A stretch of DNA of 56,994 bases, taken from positions 1 through 56,994 of the IMG/VR virus record IMGVR_UViG_3300042197_003393. One strand, given 5' to 3'. A model generated the notes under the pieces. The model made no database searches. It saw nothing but the letters and a program-made list of their open reading frames with translations, and was not told the DNA's origin. This DNA comes from a virus. Positions 25,275 to 33,706 of this stretch are shown in pieces; the stretch's first letter is position 1, and every line of letters starts with the position of its first letter. Both the position numbers and the translations under genes were made by a program.

Positions 25275-28200
25275 TTATCCGCCATTTTGCAATACGCAAC
25301 TATCGTTGTCACAGTAGGTACTGCCGACAGCTTCCATGATATATGCACTATAGTCAGCTGGCTTTATCTTCGAGTTATAAGCCTCGACTTCTTCTGGCTT
25401 ACAAGGTTCGTAGGGGGCTTGAGCGTACCCGTGACCCATATGGGGCAGGAAGCTGATGCCTTTTAACTGATCCTCGTAGGCCTCTAATACCCTGCAAATT
25501 TCGGAACGTTCTGTATACTTAAATTTAACAGTACACGAGACTTGGTTATCTGCCCAATATCTTTGGTAATCAGCGGCATTCGCCATCTGCTCCCAAATAG
25601 TCACATCTTCCACCGGCCTGACACGCTCATCATTTACTGCGAATTTGACGACAATTGTTCGATCCGGATCACTGATCGTCGGTTCAATGTGGTATCCGGC
25701 ATCGCTGAGGATTTTTACTAAGATGCTATCCTTCGCTATTCTGACCCGCCTCCAATATGTCGATGCCTCGGGATGATGAATTCCTGGAGTAGCTCCGGCT
25801 ACGAGTGATACTGTCCCACTCGGCTTGACGGATGTTACCTTGATAGACTTTTGGATACATAACCATTCCGAGTATATCTCATCCCAACGCCTAATTTCAT
25901 TGTATCCAGCGTCGCAAAAGTCTTTAATGACCACACGGCGACCAAATTTGGAGAATGCTTGCACTATGCCACTCTGCGATAATCCTATGCGTCTGTTGCG
26001 CAACGTTACTTGGTTAGTTCTTGGATTATGGGTCGGCAATAATGTCACCGTCTTTGCATAAAGATATGCGAATTTCAACGTCCTCATGTAATCTTCAGCA
26101 TCTTCGTGATTAGCTGGAAACGTCTCCACCAAATTGCATAACTCATATGATTCTAGGCTCTGTTCCACACAAGGATTCGATCCCATGACACGCCCATCAA
26201 TCCCAGGTTGGCGACCATCGGTAAGCCTTCCATAATCGCGCATATTGCATAGCCAAATAAGGCCAGGCTCACCATTGACAGCTATCTGCTCGGAAATCTC
26301 TTTATAATCCATACCGACATTAGCGAATATAGAGTTATTTGATGCCCAGCGATGATGATTCATGGCGTTCCATGTCTCAATTGCTGGTGCAAGTCTATCG
26401 TTTGGTATGCCGGTGGATTCAAAATCGGATAATCGTGCTTTGGGACATGCGTCTTTTGAAGTCTTTAAAGCCTCAGCCCATATATTGCCAGTAACATTCT
26501 CAAACGCCGCTACTTCAGATGCTAATAATGTCTTCTTATAATTCTTCATGGATGCATATTTAATGTCGTCAGCATCACCAAAGGCAATTTCAGCTGTATT
26601 ATGGACCAATAGTCCTTCTGCCACGAATTCATTGCGGTCCGGGACAGATAAATCATACGTCTCGACTTCAACACCTTCATCTACAACCGAATCTACACGA
26701 ACCGGTATTAAGTTAGAGGTTTTAACTTCACAAAGCAACGCTCTATTATATGTCATTTGCCGCTGCTGAGGCGACCAAGAACGTCCATAGTCTACATTTC
26801 CCTTTACCCATTCTGAAGGATATCCAAAATCGTGCCCGCTGGCATGTTCCATCTGACGAATCTTCTTAACCGCATACGGTTGGATTAGGTCGATGAATCT
26901 TACTATTGCAAAATCGCCGGCCATTGATAACACCCATTTAGCTTGGGCTTTTTCGGTAGCAACAGCTTGTAACTTCATTTTAGTCGGAATACCGAGGCTG
27001 GAATACACTGCTTGGACTTGTCTGACAAAATCCCGATAAACACTCACTAATAATGTAGTTGGTCGATTCTTTGTAGAGCCATCGGTGTCCATTAACCCAG
27101 CTACATATGCAGCTCTAATAGCGGGCTTTGCCATCCTTATAAATTCAGGAACGTTAAGTGGCGCCTTGGACTGCTTTACATTAGTATGCAAATATTCAGC
27201 TAGCTTTCTAGACACGACTCGATATTTGACGCAATTATCATCAGAAGGCTGGACTTTAATGTTCTCATATCCAAAAGCAGCAAACCCGGCATTCACTTTA
27301 TCCACGAGAGCATCATGGTATTCATCCTTATTAATAGGGATCATTACTGACGCACCGTGATGTTTACGGCCTTTATATTTTCTGCCATTGTATACATAAC
27401 CATCGCCGTGAATGGCGCCAATGAACCAACCAACATCGGTGGTCAAAGAAGGCACTACGAACGATTCATCGCTTACTCCATACCCGGGCAGTACGGTGTC
27501 AGTGCCTTGAATAACAGCATCTACGAATACCAAACGGTCATCAGTCTGTAATTGGTAGGCTCTCTTCCACTCGTATTGGCCGATACCTGTCATGACGGCG
27601 ACGCGATGCCTATCCGTGCATCTGAAAGATCCTAATTGACTGTTAATGGTAATGACACGTTGCACACCTTGTTTAACGTTTTCTGATACAGAATGATAGC
27701 CATCAGCAGTCAATACCAGATCACCTACCACTACTTGTTCAATCGGTACCAATCCACGCTTTAAATGGACCAGAGTACCCTTAGGCAAGCAACGGCGGAC
27801 ATTGCCAGCCACCACGCACCTGCCAATGTAGTTCATTAAATCAGTAATATCGACACTATCAAGCGACTTGCCACAACGCGCATCAAGATGATTGCGAATT
27901 AAACCATGCAATTCGATTAGGATCTTGGATCCGGACGCTTTTCCACCAAATCCCTTAATCGTCTCTCCATCCTTACGTATAGCAGAATAATCGAAATCTA
28001 ATTCGCCTTCCGATACCTTATTGGTATAAGACTGAATCAACTGCCTAACTGAATCAACCCATCCCTCTCTCGAATCAGCTATTATATACTTCTTCTTGAT
28101 ATTAGCCGGCCGATGAATAGTGATTTTACCTGCGCCTTTAGTATCAAAACCGACGCCTACGCCAAGCATAGACATGTCCATCAAGAAGCAAAAGGGCTCT

Positions 28201-28721
28201 GCGGGATCCGATTCCATCAGATCATGGGTGCTCACAAAGCCACAATTGTTCAATGCGGCACTACCTCGGTCCCACATAAACTGAGTACCCATCATCCATA
28301 GGCCGCGACCCGGAGGTAAGAATTTGAAACTCCACATTCTTTCGAACATCTCATGCGCCGATGTCAATGCCTTTTGGTAATCCCAAGGGATGTGTAATCT
28401 CAGACAGTGCTGCCTTTGAATTTCATAGCAACCTTCTACTACTCTTGTCAATGTGTCTAAAAACGTCTCTTTCGTATTATCAGCGGCGAGACGGGAGTAA
28501 GTGCGATAATAAACTAACTCACCCAACCCATTAAATCCAAAGTTAGGCTTCTTACCATTGTACTGATTTAAAAAACCAGCGTCGAGTCTAAAATGGTCAC
28601 CGTGGATTTCATTGTGCATACGGCCGAAATATTGTTCGGAGATATTTGGCACATGTTCCAAATTATTCTTGGCTCCCACGCCGTTAACCTTCGTCCCATT
28701 TTTCACAATCGTAACGCTCAT
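25275..28721 (-). CDS. nrdJ: Adenosylcobalamin-dependent (class II) ribonucleotide reductase with intein
   Basis: Reduces ribonucleotides (triphosphates in this monomeric type) to deoxyribonucleotides. The 1148-residue precursor minus a 398-residue intein gives 750 residues, the size of Lactobacillus RTPR (739). Landmarks: LNNCGFVST (C160), SNPCVEQSLESYELCNLVE with the radical-site cysteine, PSGTVSLVAGATPGIHHP, and the C-terminal redox pair CDNDSC. No radical-subunit gene is needed because B12 generates the radical. The ATG at 28719-28721 has GGAGAAG 3 nt upstream; an in-frame TTG at 28733 overlaps that site. Start overlaps the upstream stop (ATGA). Confidence 0.95.
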   Translation of the reverse strand: MSVTIVKNGTKVNGVGAKNNLEHVPNISEQYFGRMHNEIHGDHFRLDAGFLNQYNGKKPNFGFNGLGELVYYRTYSRLAADNTKETFLDTLTRVVEGCYEIQRQHCLRLHIPWDYQKALTSAHEMFERMWSFKFLPPGRGLWMMGTQFMWDRGSAALNNCGFVSTHDLMESDPAEPFCFLMDMSMLGVGVGFDTKGAGKITIHRPANIKKKYIIADSREGWVDSVRQLIQSYTNKVSEGELDFDYSAIRKDGETIKGFGGKASGSKILIELHGLIRNHLDARCGKSLDSVDITDLMNYIGRCVVAGNVRRCLPKGTLVHLKRGLVPIEQVVVGDLVLTADGYHSVSENVKQGVQRVITINSQLGSFRCTDRHRVAVMTGIGQYEWKRAYQLQTDDRLVFVDAVIQGTDTVLPGYGVSDESFVVPSLTTDVGWFIGAIHGDGYVYNGRKYKGRKHHGASVMIPINKDEYHDALVDKVNAGFAAFGYENIKVQPSDDNCVKYRVVSRKLAEYLHTNVKQSKAPLNVPEFIRMAKPAIRAAYVAGLMDTDGSTKNRPTTLLVSVYRDFVRQVQAVYSSLGIPTKMKLQAVATEKAQAKWVLSMAGDFAIVRFIDLIQPYAVKKIRQMEHASGHDFGYPSEWVKGNVDYGRSWSPQQRQMTYNRALLCEVKTSNLIPVRVDSVVDEGVEVETYDLSVPDRNEFVAEGLLVHNTAEIAFGDADDIKYASMKNYKKTLLASEVAAFENVTGNIWAEALKTSKDACPKARLSDFESTGIPNDRLAPAIETWNAMNHHRWASNNSIFANVGMDYKEISEQIAVNGEPGLIWLCNMRDYGRLTDGRQPGIDGRVMGSNPCVEQSLESYELCNLVETFPANHEDAEDYMRTLKFAYLYAKTVTLLPTHNPRTNQVTLRNRRIGLSQSGIVQAFSKFGRRVVIKDFCDAGYNEIRRWDEIYSEWLCIQKSIKVTSVKPSGTVSLVAGATPGIHHPEASTYWRRVRIAKDSILVKILSDAGYHIEPTISDPDRTIVVKFAVNDERVRPVEDVTIWEQMANAADYQRYWADNQVSCTVKFKYTERSEICRVLEAYEDQLKGISFLPHMGHGYAQAPYEPCKPEEVEAYNSKIKPADYSAYIMEAVGSTYCDNDSCVLQNGG
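26598..27791 (-). other. Intein with LAGLIDADG endonuclease in the reductase gene
   Basis: Residues 311-708 of the reductase precursor. It begins with Cys after GNVRR (CLPKGTLVHLKRGLVPIEQV), has a block B-type DRHRVAV, and ends LLVHN before Thr of TAEIAFG. Endonuclease motifs VGWFIGAIHGDGYV and YVAGLMDTDGS retain their acidic residues. The site, in the conserved active-site barrel, is one used by other reductase inteins. It is clearly different in sequence from the terminase intein, so the two were probably acquired separately. Confidence 0.95.
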
Positions 28722-29368
28722 GGTCTTCTCCAATCGTCACCAAAGATACTCTGCGAAACACACACATTGTTAGTGTCAGAGAAAAATGTATTCCTTAATA
28801 AGTATAATGACGTAGGCGCAGGAAGCATACGCGATTCCATCACATCGCCTTGTAATCTCAATAATGCCTTATAACATGGCCTAGATAAAGCTATAAAGTG
28901 ATCTGAGATCCTTGACGCTTGATACCAAATAATTAGTGTCGGAAGAGCACCATGTCCTGACCGATGGAGCAATGTAGCCAACGGATCATTACCTATATGA
29001 TTATCATACCACGTCTTTTGCATGTTCAATGATGCTATGATGTTATCATTCTCATTTTTTTCATTATTCAATATATCATAGCATATGTTGAGCATGTTAG
29101 TCTGATGCAACGCCGCTAAGCCCTTTTTGAGTACGCCCCTCAGTTTTGCTTGGGCTACTGCGATACGTATAAATCTGATTGCGGTATCATCGTCAAAATT
29201 CCATTCATTAAACTTCTCAGCAATAGCCTTGACGAATCGCCATTGATAAGTCTTGCGAATGTCATTGGCTTGCGGTAGCTTTATTTTAAATCCGTGCTGT
29301 AAATACGCATCTGAACACCAATCCCAGATAACTCTAATTCGTGTATCTGATAAGAATGCGATGTTCAT
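28718..29368 (-). CDS. Hypothetical protein, 216 aa
   Basis: Unrecognised, mostly helical protein. The ATG at 29366-29368 is preferred to an upstream in-frame TTG at 29401 that would overlap the divergent gene. It contains a Lys/Arg-rich helical part (about 60-85) and an Asn-rich stretch (NNEKNENDN). The stop overlaps the reductase ATG in ATGA, so it is translationally coupled to nucleotide metabolism, but no motif links it to that process. Confidence 0.6.
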   Translation of the reverse strand: MNIAFLSDTRIRVIWDWCSDAYLQHGFKIKLPQANDIRKTYQWRFVKAIAEKFNEWNFDDDTAIRFIRIAVAQAKLRGVLKKGLAALHQTNMLNICYDILNNEKNENDNIIASLNMQKTWYDNHIGNDPLATLLHRSGHGALPTLIIWYQASRISDHFIALSRPCYKALLRLQGDVMESRMLPAPTSLYLLRNTFFSDTNNVCVSQSIFGDDWRRP

Positions 29369-29392
29369 GGTACCATCAATACGGGGACGAAA

Positions 29393-29674
29393 ATGACGCA
29401 AGATTCTAAACCCACTAGCAATGATGACAACGCAAGATTTGAACAGCTCTTCGAAGAGTTAACCAGCGATTTCGGAGCTGCGTGTGAAAAACATAACGTC
29501 AACACAGCAATCGCAATAGCCGTACACCCAGAGAGCAAACACCCGATCGTATTGACCCGTGGTCATAAGTATGATGTGGCGATAGTATTAGCAAGAATGT
29601 TAAAATCGCTTAAAATGGATATGGCAGAAGAATTAAATACTGACTATGAGATGGATTATTCTAATACTGATTAA
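29393..29674 (+). CDS. Small hypothetical protein, 93 aa
   Basis: Acidic soluble protein with an N-terminal polar region (first 15 residues), a helix-strand core (AIAIAVHPESKHPIVLTRG, then a helix VAIVLARMLKSLKM) and an acidic tail. ATG with GGGGAC about 6 nt upstream. A lone plus-strand gene filling the gap between two minus-strand genes; its end is 2 nt from the convergent stop. Looks real by spacing and composition; no known function. Confidence 0.6.
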   Translation: MTQDSKPTSNDDNARFEQLFEELTSDFGAACEKHNVNTAIAIAVHPESKHPIVLTRGHKYDVAIVLARMLKSLKMDMAEELNTDYEMDYSNTD

Positions 29675-29676
29675 TA

Positions 29677-30039
29677 TTAAACGTTCACAGTGGCATTATA
29701 CAGCCACTTGATCCTAGACTTTAATGACTCATCATGCACTTCATTAAAGCAATCAGATAGCACTTGATGTATAGTGGTAGTATAATCCAATGCCCATCGG
29801 AATATTATGAGATTCAAATTACCAAAATTGATGGGAATACATCCGTCAGCTCTATGTTTATCAACATAATCAATAACGTACTCTACCGCTCCGTCTAGCT
29901 CAGTGTCATCGTCTATATAGCAACGCAAGGAACCATCTATAGACTTAATCATCTTGTCGTATTCACTGAAATGATACATTCTGTTTTGATCGTTATCGTA
30001 AACGATGGTCCAGACAGTGACAGTTAGATCTTTAAACAT
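29677..30039 (-). CDS. Hypothetical protein, 120 aa
   Basis: Unrecognised acidic protein with beta strands at the start (VTVWTIVYDN) and helices afterwards. It lies 6 nt downstream of the gp6-like gene in the same direction and is the last gene of the baseplate run. ATG at 30037-30039 with no strong ribosome-binding site, suggesting coupling to the upstream gene. Confidence 0.55.
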   Translation of the reverse strand: MFKDLTVTVWTIVYDNDQNRMYHFSEYDKMIKSIDGSLRCYIDDDTELDGAVEYVIDYVDKHRADGCIPINFGNLNLIIFRWALDYTTTIHQVLSDCFNEVHDESLKSRIKWLYNATVNV

Positions 30040-30045
30040 GTTATA

Positions 30046-31665
30046 TCATAAGCCTGTTCTGATACCACCAGGTGCCGGCGTCTTCTCATAGTAATATGCA
30101 GTCTTCCTTGTCCCTTCTATTATCATTTCATTGAAACCAATACCAGCAGACATTGGGTCGGCTATCTTGCCAGTAGGAATAATATTGTCAGATGGTGAGA
30201 ATAAATCGACATATGATATGCCGTCAATACTTTCAACCGCTTCGACTAAATTTGATATGTATAGAGCTTCCCCCAGATCCCAGTAATTGGGATCGAAGTA
30301 GGCTGTGATCGCAGCCTCGACCCTTGACTTAATAACTGAAGCATCGGCATTCTTATCAATTACTATATTCATGTCTACATCGATTGGCTTAACAGCCCCA
30401 TCGAGCACCACCACATCATCTGTTAATACATTAATATCGTTTATATATGTCTCTAATCCTACCTTTAATCCTTTAGAAGGCGCAGTCGGTATCAGATCAG
30501 TACCTTCTGCCAAGATGTATAATTCCACTATGTTGGCGTTTAATCCTGACCTCAGCGTGGCTACAGCCTTTGACACCTTCCCATAAATCGGATGATTGAA
30601 CATCGTGGATGCTTGCGCATAATCCTCAGCCGTGACTATATTTCCTTGTAAAGCGTAGTCACGAGGCGCCCTTCTTTTAGCTTCAGCTATAGTCTCTTTA
30701 TCAGTGCCGCCTATCGATGGGGTCACATTTCTAAAGCGCACGAGGACGGCAGCGTTTGAAGGAGGGACGGGTGTCAATATTCTAGTCGCATCGATAACGT
30801 CGACACCTATTTTACCGCGTCGGCCGCCTCCGACGCGATATCTGAACGTAATATCTGACCCGCTAATAGGTGCCTTACCATTCACATCATTGCCAAATCT
30901 GAACGTTACCCTCTCAGATGTGAATAAAACCTCAACCACCTTATCATTAGCGCCATACTTCTCTAATGGCGAAGTAGTAGCCAGCCAAGTCTCGCTTATA
31001 TTATTATTAACCACCGTTACTATTAAAGGAGATTCCAATACGTCCGGCTCATCAAGGGTAAACCGTTGGTTAGGCCCGCCGGGACTAGTTACGGTTATAT
31101 CTGGTCCAAAGATTCCTTCTATACCATATGCTATTACAGCTCTCTTGCCAGCTGGTAATATGATATTGCTTGACCAATCATTCGGCGCGCGATAGACTTC
31201 GTAATTTACTATCGTGTTATCTGGCCCGCTGACACTGAACGAAGACCCAGGTTCGACAGCGATATCAGAGGAAACTGGAGCGTCAACGCTAATTTCTATA
31301 TCGACCGAAGCTGGCGTTTGCCTCTTCATTCGCTGATCTATTAACGCCAGATGATTCTGAACAGCTTGTTCAGTAGTGGCCGTCGGTAGTGTCGATTCAT
31401 TAGCCAATATATCTGCTCTTAATGATAACTTGGCAACCACAGATGCTACTATTTCCACCAGCATTACGATGCCATTGCTGGCTACGAAATCATTAAATTC
31501 ATTAGGAAAGTATGTTCTAATATATTCAAATATCGCCCTTCTGGACGTGTCGAAGTCTAATCCGCTATAATCTATCTGCCGTAAGTTAGATGGTGGTAAT
31601 ACCACACCAAATTCGTTGGGTACGAGCGGTAGTTCAAACAATGTAGGATCAGTGGACATTATCAT
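30046..31665 (-). CDS. 6: Baseplate wedge protein, T4 gp6-like (baseplate J family)
   Basis: 539 residues. The N-terminal DYSGLDFDTSRRAIFEYIR and FVASNGIVMLVEIVA and the central GGTDKETIAEAKRRAPRDY are typical of baseplate J/gp6 wedge proteins, which form the inner ring that dilates on contraction. Ends with a C-terminal domain carrying a helix and strands (ISYVDLFSPS). Two in-frame ATGs (31665 and 31659) are possible; a GGGGGC sequence favours the second by 7-nt spacing. The gene follows gp25-like with a 4-nt overlap. Confidence 0.9.
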   Translation of the reverse strand: MIMSTDPTLFELPLVPNEFGVVLPPSNLRQIDYSGLDFDTSRRAIFEYIRTYFPNEFNDFVASNGIVMLVEIVASVVAKLSLRADILANESTLPTATTEQAVQNHLALIDQRMKRQTPASVDIEISVDAPVSSDIAVEPGSSFSVSGPDNTIVNYEVYRAPNDWSSNIILPAGKRAVIAYGIEGIFGPDITVTSPGGPNQRFTLDEPDVLESPLIVTVVNNNISETWLATTSPLEKYGANDKVVEVLFTSERVTFRFGNDVNGKAPISGSDITFRYRVGGGRRGKIGVDVIDATRILTPVPPSNAAVLVRFRNVTPSIGGTDKETIAEAKRRAPRDYALQGNIVTAEDYAQASTMFNHPIYGKVSKAVATLRSGLNANIVELYILAEGTDLIPTAPSKGLKVGLETYINDINVLTDDVVVLDGAVKPIDVDMNIVIDKNADASVIKSRVEAAITAYFDPNYWDLGEALYISNLVEAVESIDGISYVDLFSPSDNIIPTGKIADPMSAGIGFNEMIIEGTRKTAYYYEKTPAPGGIRTGL

Positions 31666-32051
31666 CGCCCCCGCAATAGTGTCTCTATCGATATGTCTAC
31701 CTTAGGATTAATCTTTAATGACACAATGACACGCACAGATATGGCATTGCGATCTAAGTCATTCTTAATAATGACATCTCTTACTAGCACACGACTATCA
31801 TTATTTATTATTCCGGTGCTGATTCTCTCTTTCATGCTCTCAGTGTCATCCTCACTACCCGGATCAAACACCATACTCCGCAATCCGATACCAAAACTCG
31901 GCCTCATTACTCTATCGCCGGGATTTGTGAGTAGCAATTGTAATATATCGTTCTTAATCAAACGTTCATCCTCTTGGCGAGATAAAATCTTCTCCGCACC
32001 GCCAAGAAAAGGAGGATTAAAACCATAAAAGATGGCCTTAGGTCTAGTCAT
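31662..32051 (-). CDS. 25: Baseplate wedge protein, T4 gp25-like
   Basis: 129 residues, the size of T4 gp25 (132). The gp25/GPW fold is seen in ILQLLLTNPGDRVMRPSFGIGLRSMVF and the Y-G-F start (IFYGFNPPF). gp25-like proteins nucleate the sheath in all contractile tails. ATG start overlapping the upstream stop by 4 nt (32048-32051). Order 25-6 is preserved relative to many contractile systems. Confidence 0.92.
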   Translation of the reverse strand: MTRPKAIFYGFNPPFLGGAEKILSRQEDERLIKNDILQLLLTNPGDRVMRPSFGIGLRSMVFDPGSEDDTESMKERISTGIINNDSRVLVRDVIIKNDLDRNAISVRVIVSLKINPKVDISIETLLRGR

Positions 32052-32797
32052 TTCACCATAGATCCAACTGTTCTAAATTGATTAGCTATCGCCGTTGCCT
32101 GCGATGCTAAGTCGTTCGCATTCTTGATTGCGGCATCTCTGGCTGTAAATGCAGAATTGCGCTTAATCACTAACTTTGCGATTATAGACTCGATGACATC
32201 AGCTTCTGTGCCAAGTGTGCCCGTAACAGCATTGTTATTTAATGTGACAGTTAATCCGTCTATCGTTCGTGTCACATCATTTATGACCTTTTGTTGCACG
32301 TCTGCCTCTTGTTCAGCGTTCGCCCGTAATTGCCTTACATTGTTTAACTGGTTCGCCAAGTCCGCTTGCGCAGCAAAAGATGCGCTAGCCATGGCATCTT
32401 GCTCTTCTTTGGTTAAACCTAAGGCCGCATAATCTATCAGATTAGTATCATGCCTTATCTCAGTATCCATCGATACTAGCATCGGCTCTATTTCTCTGCC
32501 GGTAAAGACTTCGAATTCGAACACCTGCCCTAACTCATATTGGCGATTTGCGTTTCCCTCGTTTGACTTACTAGATCTAGTAATGGTGAAGATTAAATTT
32601 CCAAGCGTCTGTCTACGATCGTAACTAGTCACTGGCGGTCTTGTGCGCCGCTTGTTGACTATAGCTACTGGTATCTTGATAAATGATAAGACACTACGTG
32701 GAGGCTCGTTGTTGCTAATGGTATATGTTACATTCCCCTTAGCAGTACCCTTCGGCAACACCGATGAATATAGACCAGTCGGATACTTTATTATCAT
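32048..32797 (-). CDS. Probable baseplate protein, 249 aa
   Basis: Unrecognised. The N-terminal half is beta-rich (YTISNNEPPRSVLSF, NLIFTITRSS), while residues 125-249 are Ala/Gln/Asn-rich and strongly helical, probably a coiled coil. Set between the spike-like genes and gp25-like with a 4-nt overlap downstream and 3 nt upstream, so it is almost certainly a structural or assembly protein of the baseplate. ATG without clear Shine-Dalgarno, implying coupling. Confidence 0.6.
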   Translation of the reverse strand: MIIKYPTGLYSSVLPKGTAKGNVTYTISNNEPPRSVLSFIKIPVAIVNKRRTRPPVTSYDRRQTLGNLIFTITRSSKSNEGNANRQYELGQVFEFEVFTGREIEPMLVSMDTEIRHDTNLIDYAALGLTKEEQDAMASASFAAQADLANQLNNVRQLRANAEQEADVQQKVINDVTRTIDGLTVTLNNNAVTGTLGTEADVIESIIAKLVIKRNSAFTARDAAIKNANDLASQATAIANQFRTVGSMVK

Positions 32798-32800
32798 AAA

Positions 32801-33706
32801 TCAATTATCCGGATCATAAGCATAATGCTCTACTTCTTCCTTAGGGCATTCTTCAAACGGTTCATTGTAGGTTTTAGCCCGATCTTTAGGCTCTAAAACC
32901 TTCGGTAAAATAGGACGCTCTTGGAACCCGAACCTTAGACCGCCAGCGGCAGAAGCGCCTGCACCATCCCCGGGCTTCGCATTTGTCAGTATGGCGTTTA
33001 CCCTCTCCGCATTGACAACCCCGGATGTGTATAATCCATTAGACAATGTCATCGCAGCATCGTCCGTCTGAAACGCTATGATCTTCTTAGCTCTAAAGGT
33101 CATACTGCTGCCAGAGTCAATCATCAACTCTGAATCTGTCTTGATACGCACGTTCCCTTTTGCGTAAATGACTACTTCGCCAGCTTTATCGCCATTGAAG
33201 ATCACGATGCGTCTCTTCGCTTCCTCCATGAACATATACATCTTACGCTTCTTCTTAGCCCGCATGATAGACAATTGATACTTTTTAGAAAACCACACGC
33301 CTCTATGTTCAGCATCAACGACCTCTACCCATGGGCCGCTTCCCTTCCTACCATCTCGCATTTCAATGCCTTGATTTAAGGCCTTCTTACCAAGACCTGA
33401 TCGATTGGTCACAGATGTTAAAGGATTTAGCTCTTCCACTGTCTTATTCAATGCATTTATAACATCATTAAGTGCCTTATTTAACTCGTCACCAGGATTA
33501 TCAGAAACCGACGAGTTTAAGACTTTGTTCTTTGCGTCGTCTATGGCCGATATAATTGCCGCTAGCTGATCCTCTTTTCCTTTCAGCTCAGGATTGTTCA
33601 TCGCATCGACCAACTTTTGTGTCGCTTGGTCAAGCAGATCGGTAACCACCCTTACACCGTCACGGCGGTCCTCGACATTGCCACTCGGGCCATCTTTCCA
33701 ATTCAT
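32801..33706 (-). CDS. Spike C-terminal (gp5C-like) protein encoded separately
   Basis: 301 residues. Residues 18-100 are a helical module (LLDQATQKLVDAMN, IISAIDDAKN, INALNKTVEEL) that recurs in the upstream gp5-like protein. Residues 120-235 show repeated short strands typical of spike beta-helices (KAGEVVIYAKGNVRIKTDSELMIDSGSSMTFRAKK). T4 gp5 is cut after assembly into a lysozyme part and a beta-helix part (gp5C); here the second part seems to be its own gene. ATG with GGAG 7 nt upstream, overlapping the previous stop in ATGA. Role inferred from structure-like repeats and position. Confidence 0.6.
   Translation of the reverse strand: MNWKDGPSGNVEDRRDGVRVVTDLLDQATQKLVDAMNNPELKGKEDQLAAIISAIDDAKNKVLNSSVSDNPGDELNKALNDVINALNKTVEELNPLTSVTNRSGLGKKALNQGIEMRDGRKGSGPWVEVVDAEHRGVWFSKKYQLSIMRAKKKRKMYMFMEEAKRRIVIFNGDKAGEVVIYAKGNVRIKTDSELMIDSGSSMTFRAKKIIAFQTDDAAMTLSNGLYTSGVVNAERVNAILTNAKPGDGAGASAAGGLRFGFQERPILPKVLEPKDRAKTYNEPFEECPKEEVEHYAYDPDN
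33520..33651 (-). repeat. Helical module copy 2 (in the gp5C-like gene)
   Basis: Encodes LLDQATQKLVDAMN followed by AAIISAIDDAKN. The same two segments occur in the gp5-like gene at 34278-34600 in cyclically shifted order, with obvious DNA similarity (for example ACTTTTGTGTCGCTTGGTCAA against AGTTTTTGTGTTGCTTGATCAA, shown on plus). Confidence 0.8.

Noticed and set aside
30704-31195. 163-codon plus-strand frame
   Set aside because: Inside the gp6-like gene, which has clear family motifs; no promoter or ribosome-binding site.
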